Part shown: positions 60,101-64,000 of the stretch, piece by piece
How positions within the stretch are numbered: the stretch's first letter is position 1
Layout of the letters: every line of letters starts with the position of its first letter
Translations under genes and position numbers: made by a program
Source of the DNA: Valencia hispanica
Lineage: Eukaryota; Chordata; Actinopteri; Cyprinodontiformes; Valenciidae
Assembly: GCA_963556495.2 (NCBI GenBank)
Contig: OY747705.1
Coordinates: 23,611,501 to 23,675,500, forward strand
Length of the DNA stretch: 64,000 bases
Reading direction: 5' to 3'
The notes under the pieces: model-generated
What the model saw: only the letters and a program-made list of their open reading frames with translations
Told to the model about the DNA's origin: nothing
The model's database searches: none

Positions 60101-63100
60101 CCTAAATTAAAAGTTTTTAAAAGTTTAACAAAATAATAATGATTAAATTATGATAACGATTAATCTGTGATGAACTGGCAACCTGTCCAGGGTGTACCCT
60201 GTACAGGGTGTACCCTGTCTCTAGCTCAATGACTGCTCAAGATAGGACCCTTCAAGGAGAAATTCGTATAGACAATGAATGGATGGATGGATGGATACTG
60301 AGGAATGAGACACCAGAAACAGCACAGAAATAAGTGTGATGTTGATGATGCAAATGGACCCAACCCAAAGGAGAAAAAGTAGACAACTGCAACTGTACTT
60401 AACCCTTCAATCCAAAGTAAGAGCTCTTCATAGAGGACAAGACTTACTTCAAATAAACTTTTTTTCTTAATGTTCTACTGGATAAAGGGAAATTAACAAA
60501 AACTGGTGAGATAAAAAAAAAAAAGAAGTGGATTTAAATCTGCATGTGAGCTTGGACTTGTTTCACTACTTCAATCTGAACGATGCACGAGTTTAAACTC
60601 ACCCTACGAAAAGAGACCACGTAGAAAGTGTCTGGGCGGCGATTGAGCTCATCAAAGAAATCACTGTAGGTGTGTTGAGGTGCATAGTAAACCTGCAGCT
60701 CACTGCTTGGATTCCTGTTAATGGGTTACAAAGACGCAAAAAAAACATCAGCACCAATAAATGATAAAATAAGTACAGCAGAAAAGAAGAATGGAGTGAA
60801 TAAGTTAATATTTGCTCAGTGGATCAGCCAGGTACACTACTTGTAAACAGTAAAGGTGGAAATAACACACAACCTCTAGGTTGCATGGATGTAAAATGTC
60901 GGTTTTTAACGTCTAAAGCTGTAGCACAAAAGAAAGTATGCCTAAAGCAGAACAACTGCAAGCATCCCGGCAAACGAAACACAAAGGTTAAAAGAAATAT
61001 ATGCACTGTACTTAGCAAATACCCACTTTTTCTCTCTACTTTCTTCATATGGGACTGTGACAATTTGGATGATTTCGTCCTCCTTATTATCCGTCTTCTG
61101 CTGACAAAATGAACAGAGTTGGTTTAAATATTTATATCAACACATTAAGAAAGAGTCTGAAAGGGAAGCAAGACGTTGCAGCAATGCTGTACAGGACATA
61201 ATTACAAATTCAGTCTAAAATAGATCATTGTTTTAAACCTAGAGCAGAATGACATGTCCTTAATGGAGTCATCTTGTTAAATCTCACATGACATCAAGGG
61301 CCTCCTTACATCACAGTACAAAAATAGTTTGAAATACAAATAATGGTATCTAAAAGCTTTACAATCAATCAATTAAAGTGATCAGACAAGTCTTAGAGTC
61401 ATCGAATTTGACTTACTCGTTTGTCTTTCAAAGAAACTAAAGAATGGTTGTAAATGGGAAGCTGTTAGAGACCGCACTTGATTCGACAAATTTAGGGGAA
61501 AAAAATGTTGGAAAAGAGAGCAGGGGGCTCTAATCCCAAAGCTCCCTGTGAAGTGTTATGTTTACTTTCTCAGGACTGCCAGATTAAACCCTGGTCAAAA
61601 ATGAGAGGTGGAAAAAGGGGAAGATGTGAGGGGAGGTGAAAAAGTGGTGAAGGGAGGATCTAAATTGCAGAAATACCTGACATTGTAGATCACAGCTTGC
61701 TTTACAAAGGGGGGGGGCAATTTGCAATATAAATGTTTTACATTATATATGATGTAACTTTCTCATAATGGCCATTATAGTCTGTATGTCTGTTTTAAAC
61801 ATAAAGTTGTTGTGGATTACCAGAATGTTTCTGATGGGTTTATGGTTGCTGTTACTCATGCGTCTGGTTTTGGTCTGCTGTACTTCATGACGGTGGACCC
61901 AACCCCTCAATTCATGAGCCAACCTGTCAAGTTAACAGTGAGAATTTAATGATTTTCTGGCTTCATGCAAAAAGGGGAAAACCTAAAGTGCAGGAGGGCA
62001 AGGCAATATTTCATTACTTACTCAATGCACTTGGTCCTGTTAACAGGAGGCTGGCAGGGGGGAGGAGGTCTGAGAAAGATTGGACTTTTTACAACTATCA
62101 GCGCCTTATCTTCTGATCTACAATAAAAATCACACAGAGACTGTATTAGAAAAAAATCAACAACTATACAAGACAATTGACTAACATGACAGTGTGTAAA
62201 AAAGTTCATTTTTGATCGAATAACTGCAAGCAAATTTGGATTGGATGGATGGATGGATGGATGGATGGATGGATGGAAGGAAATGTGAACCCTGAGGATT
62301 AAACATGCAGCTAAAGTTCTAACTGATTGAGCAGAGCTCCAATCACTGAACATTCGCCTCTCAAAGAAAAGCACAAAGATACAGGCTGTAATATAGCCTG
62401 CACACAGTCATTATAAAAACACTAAAGAAAAGTGAGTGCTACCACCCATTAGTTCGTACCCAGAATGCCAATGACTGATTAAGACCACAGACTAATTGAC
62501 AGAAGCTACCATGCACCAGGTTTACATATACTCTTGATTAGCAGCACAGATTTGATGCAAATTTTCCATCTCTTATTCTACTCTGACTTCAATCACAACT
62601 GCAACCCTCTTAGACTGAACGACTCAGATGGTTGTAGTGTTGATGCCGACTGTCCAGAGTCACCAACCGCCTAAATGGTCGGTTGTTAAGAAAAATGTAT
62701 AACAAACGTAATCCTTCCCCTGGGCCTTCTTGATGTGAGCCAACTTTTTTTTTGGCTCTAAATGCTCTGGAAATAGCTCCACCAGACAAATTGTCAGATC
62801 ACTGAGGTCTGCTTATATTTTTTAATCCAGGGGCCCATGTAAGCCTTCAGCACACACACCTTTCTGTTCAGTGGGACCTTAATTAATGTTGCAACCCCCT
62901 CCAAGTCATTCTTTGCCCCGCTGCGTTTGGTGCCGTCACCCCTTTAGCAAAGGCTAATGTGTTCCTTCCTGCCTGAGCTGGTTAAATGCTGCAGGGAAAC
63001 CAGATACCACTGGTGAATGGTTTGCATTAACATGTGACATACCCTACAAAGAGATGTAACGCACAACACAGGCTGGTAATGCTGTGGAGACATGAGATGT

Positions 63101-63646
63101 CCACCTTGCAAAACACATGTGGGTTCGGGTAATTTGCCAAAAAGGAATGTTATTTATGCAATTTCCAAATGTGACTGCTTAGCCTAGAGGTCATTTAAAG
63201 AAGTAAGACAAATATACAGGCTGCTGTAAAAACAGACTGTTATTAACAATATAGAGTTTAACGTCAAACAAGGCCTGGACCCACTTTTCCACCTTGTTAC
63301 TCAAAGTGCAAGCACCAGCCGTCTGGCCACGGGTCTGCAGCCATTCAAAAGGCTGACACAACAAGTAGTTATTCAGTTGCACGTATGTTTACACATGGAA
63401 AAATTAGCTGAACAGGGTCTGACAGAACCCAAGCACAGGTGCATCCTGGTCTACTAACACGCTGGGTAAGCACAAACATGTGAGCTATGCCAGTGCTGTT
63501 TAGCTCCATACCCACCTGTCTGACATCTCTGAGGGTCTGCTGGTGAGCTCGGGACCTATCACCATGTCAGAGTCTGCCTCTGGCGAGAAGCCTAGCAGGT
63601 GCCTGCCACTGTGTTGCATGGGAGCAACATCGAGGTTGGGGACGCT
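45188..63646 (-). CDS. atf6: ATF6 (activating transcription factor 6 alpha), luminal C-terminal half; partial
   Basis: The last seven coding exons on the minus strand: 63516-63646, 62022-62117, 61821-61923, 61027-61100, 60603-60714, 56860-56944 and 45188-45384. Phases match; they give 265 aa ending in TAA. The bZIP, activation and TM parts lie beyond the right edge. ATF6 is an ER-membrane stress sensor cut by S1P and S2P in the Golgi. The first exon here holds the S1P site (RHLLGF). [58 protein letters not shown] and [18 protein letters not shown] are close to human ATF6. The two conserved redox cysteines (CQPPVN and IDCEV) and glycosylation sites (NRT, NQT) are kept; an extra Cys sits at TKCIE. 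The last intron (11.5 kb) is packed with transposons. Tail-to-tail order with olfml2b is as in mammals. Confidence 0.94.
45626..47613 (-). mobile_element. Tc1-like transposon with decayed transposase and an internal insertion
   Basis: Diverged inverted ends are GGTCCAAAAAGATAGTCGCC (left) and GGCGACTCTTCTTTGGCCAG (right). Minus-strand transposase pieces lie at 47232-47450 (helix-turn-helix part, [17 protein letters not shown]), 47026-47208 and 46543-46910, separated by frame breaks. Familiar flanking blocks (CAGTGTTGCATTA and TTTTCACCAATATCTTGCAT) that should adjoin are separated by about 710 bp (45798-46508), which I read as a later insertion of unidentified sequence. Confidence 0.75.
47614..49195. 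other. Part of the last atf6 intron, nothing recognised
   Basis: AT-rich intron sequence. No repeat family or gene is evident to me. Confidence 0.4.
49196..50570 (-). mobile_element. Tc1-like transposon fossil (CAGGTGTATCTCAA family)
   Basis: The left end TA-CAGGTGTATCTCAACAGA and the blocks GGTTCTGCTGTCTCTCATCT, GCTGGCCAATCCAGCACAGT and GTCTGCTGGACAACTGTCTT belong to one known fish Tc1-like structure. Much of the middle and the right terminus are deleted. A related right end survives at 17113-17234. Confidence 0.75.
50571..51928. other. Part of the last atf6 intron, nothing recognised
   Basis: AT-rich. No coding frame or clear repeat family was seen. Confidence 0.4.
51937..52795 (+). mobile_element. 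Non-autonomous hAT element with 8-bp target duplication and BED zinc-finger exon
   Basis: The 859-bp element starts TAGGGATGTGTACCG and ends CGATACCCATCCCTA, which are inverted ends. It is flanked by perfect 8-bp direct repeats ATTTTAGC (51929-51936 and 52796-52803), the hallmark of hAT insertion. A plus-strand frame from an ATG at 52187 encodes a BED-type zinc finger ([24 protein letters not shown]) before running into noncoding sequence. No catalytic domain is present, so it must have been moved by another element's transposase. Confidence 0.85.
53100..53670 (+). repeat. LINE 3' remnant
   Basis: A frame containing [19 protein letters not shown] resembles the C-terminal end of a fish non-LTR retrotransposon protein. 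It is followed by a tail CAACTGTGGGACAATAAAGG with a TATTCTATTCCATT simple repeat, the usual LINE terminus. It is fragmentary. Confidence 0.55.
53850..55018 (+). mobile_element. L2-type LINE fragment with reverse-transcriptase remnants
   Basis: Translated pieces include [19 protein letters not shown] and [18 protein letters not shown], the RT signature including the catalytic YADD, followed by [17 protein letters not shown] from the C-terminal part. The 3' end is GTGTGCTATACAAATAAAGT. There are several in-frame stops and it is 5'-truncated, on the strand opposite to atf6. Confidence 0.8.
55019..56859. other. Right part of the last atf6 intron, nothing recognised
   Basis: Mixed-composition intron without recognisable repeats or frames. 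Confidence 0.4.
57616..57961. mobile_element. hAT-like MITE in an atf6 intron
   Basis: The left end TAGAGATGTCCAATATTATC and the right end, read in reverse complement as TAGGGATGTTTCACTATC, share a TAG(A/G)GATGT terminus like that of the hAT element at 51937. No coding capacity. I found no matching 8-bp flanking duplication. Confidence 0.6.
58467..58552. repeat. 86-bp imperfect hairpin (MITE-like)
   Basis: AAGCCTGCCGCACACGAG (58467 on) pairs with CTTGTGTGCAGCAGGCTT (to 58552) with two mismatches. An inner GCTGAGCAAA / TTTTGCTCAGC pair extends the stem. The length is in the range of a miRNA precursor or a tiny MITE. It lies in an atf6 intron. Confidence 0.75.
60170..60300 (+). repeat. 3' part of the common teleost repeat
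   Basis: TGATGAACTGGCAACCTGTC followed by a CCAGGGTGTACC block, an internal partial duplication (GTACAGGGTGTACCCTG) and a GGATGGATGGATGG tail, as in the copies at 5671 and 33708. Confidence 0.7.
62243..62280. repeat. (GGAT)n microsatellite
   Basis: About nine tandem GGAT units in an atf6 intron, 125 bp from the exon at 62022-62117. Confidence 0.9.
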
Positions 63647-63719
63647 CTGAAAAAAACTGATGAAGATAGACAGTAAGGAAGACGTGAAAAGCTCTAATGA
63701 AAAGATCTTGGATACTTTT

Positions 63720-64000
63720 TTTCATTTTAAAACAGCCCTTTACTTATTATGAAGGATTTATACCCTCTGGACTTTTGCATTTTTTATTGTAATGTTGCCC
63801 AGTGCCAATGTATTTAATTGTGAATTGATATGATAAACCAACCCAATATAAATCATGGAAGTGAAAGGAAAACTGATGCATTATTTATTTATTTATTTGA
63901 AGTGTGTCGTGCAGTATATTTCAGCTCCACCAAGTCAACACTTTGCCAAAGGTTTTCTATTAAGACTGAATTTAACTGCATCCACATTCCAATTGAGCCA
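63720..64000. mobile_element. Tc1-like remnant at the window end
   Basis: ATCATGGAAGTGAAAGGAAA and GCAGTATATTTCAGCTCCAC, then CAAGTCAACACTTTG, are subterminal blocks of fish Tc1-like elements. It is fragmentary and runs off the window. Confidence 0.5.

Overview
The window is vertebrate nuclear DNA from a ray-finned (teleost) fish. It is AT-rich, its genes have many short exons with GT-AG introns, and it is dense in fish-type repeats: several Tc1-like transposon families, L2-type LINE tails, hAT elements and tRNA-like SINE fragments. A percomorph such as a cyprinodontiform is a guess from repeat style only.

Layout from left to right. At 1-674 there is a nearly perfect 317-bp-arm palindrome, next to a broken hAT-derived gene fragment (832-1710, minus) with a 3 x 53 bp tandem repeat. 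A single-exon XCR1-like chemokine receptor lies at 2430-3413. A repeat-rich spacer leads to a 13-exon gene (8403-15158) encoding a Reeler domain, a Thr-rich stalk and four predicted membrane segments. Then comes a head-to-head pair of torsin-activating proteins: a LAP1-like gene on the minus strand (18239-22114) and a LULL1-like gene on the plus strand (23060-29188), with 945 bp between their start codons. olfml2b (30864-42529, plus) follows. The 3' half of atf6 (45188-63646, minus, continuing beyond the window) meets it tail to tail.

I joined every multi-exon gene by hand. Splice phases agree across all junctions, and the coding lengths divide by three: 437 aa for the Reeler gene, 525 and 696 aa for the torsin cofactors, 871 aa for olfml2b and 265 aa for the atf6 part. 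The torsin pair matches the head-to-head TOR1AIP2/TOR1AIP1 arrangement of mammals, and olfml2b/atf6 matches the tail-to-tail order of human 1q23. The torsin cofactors and ATF6 all act at the ER/nuclear envelope membrane; I see no sign that their neighbourhood is functional rather than inherited.

The most unusual local feature is inside the LULL1-like gene. A ~1.04-kb segment carrying two exons is present three times in tandem with nearly identical introns, and the last copy of the second exon has lost its splice donor. Other points of note are the receptor's missing DRY, NPxxY and extracellular disulfide cysteines, a hAT element with a perfect 8-bp target duplication, and three strong hairpins.
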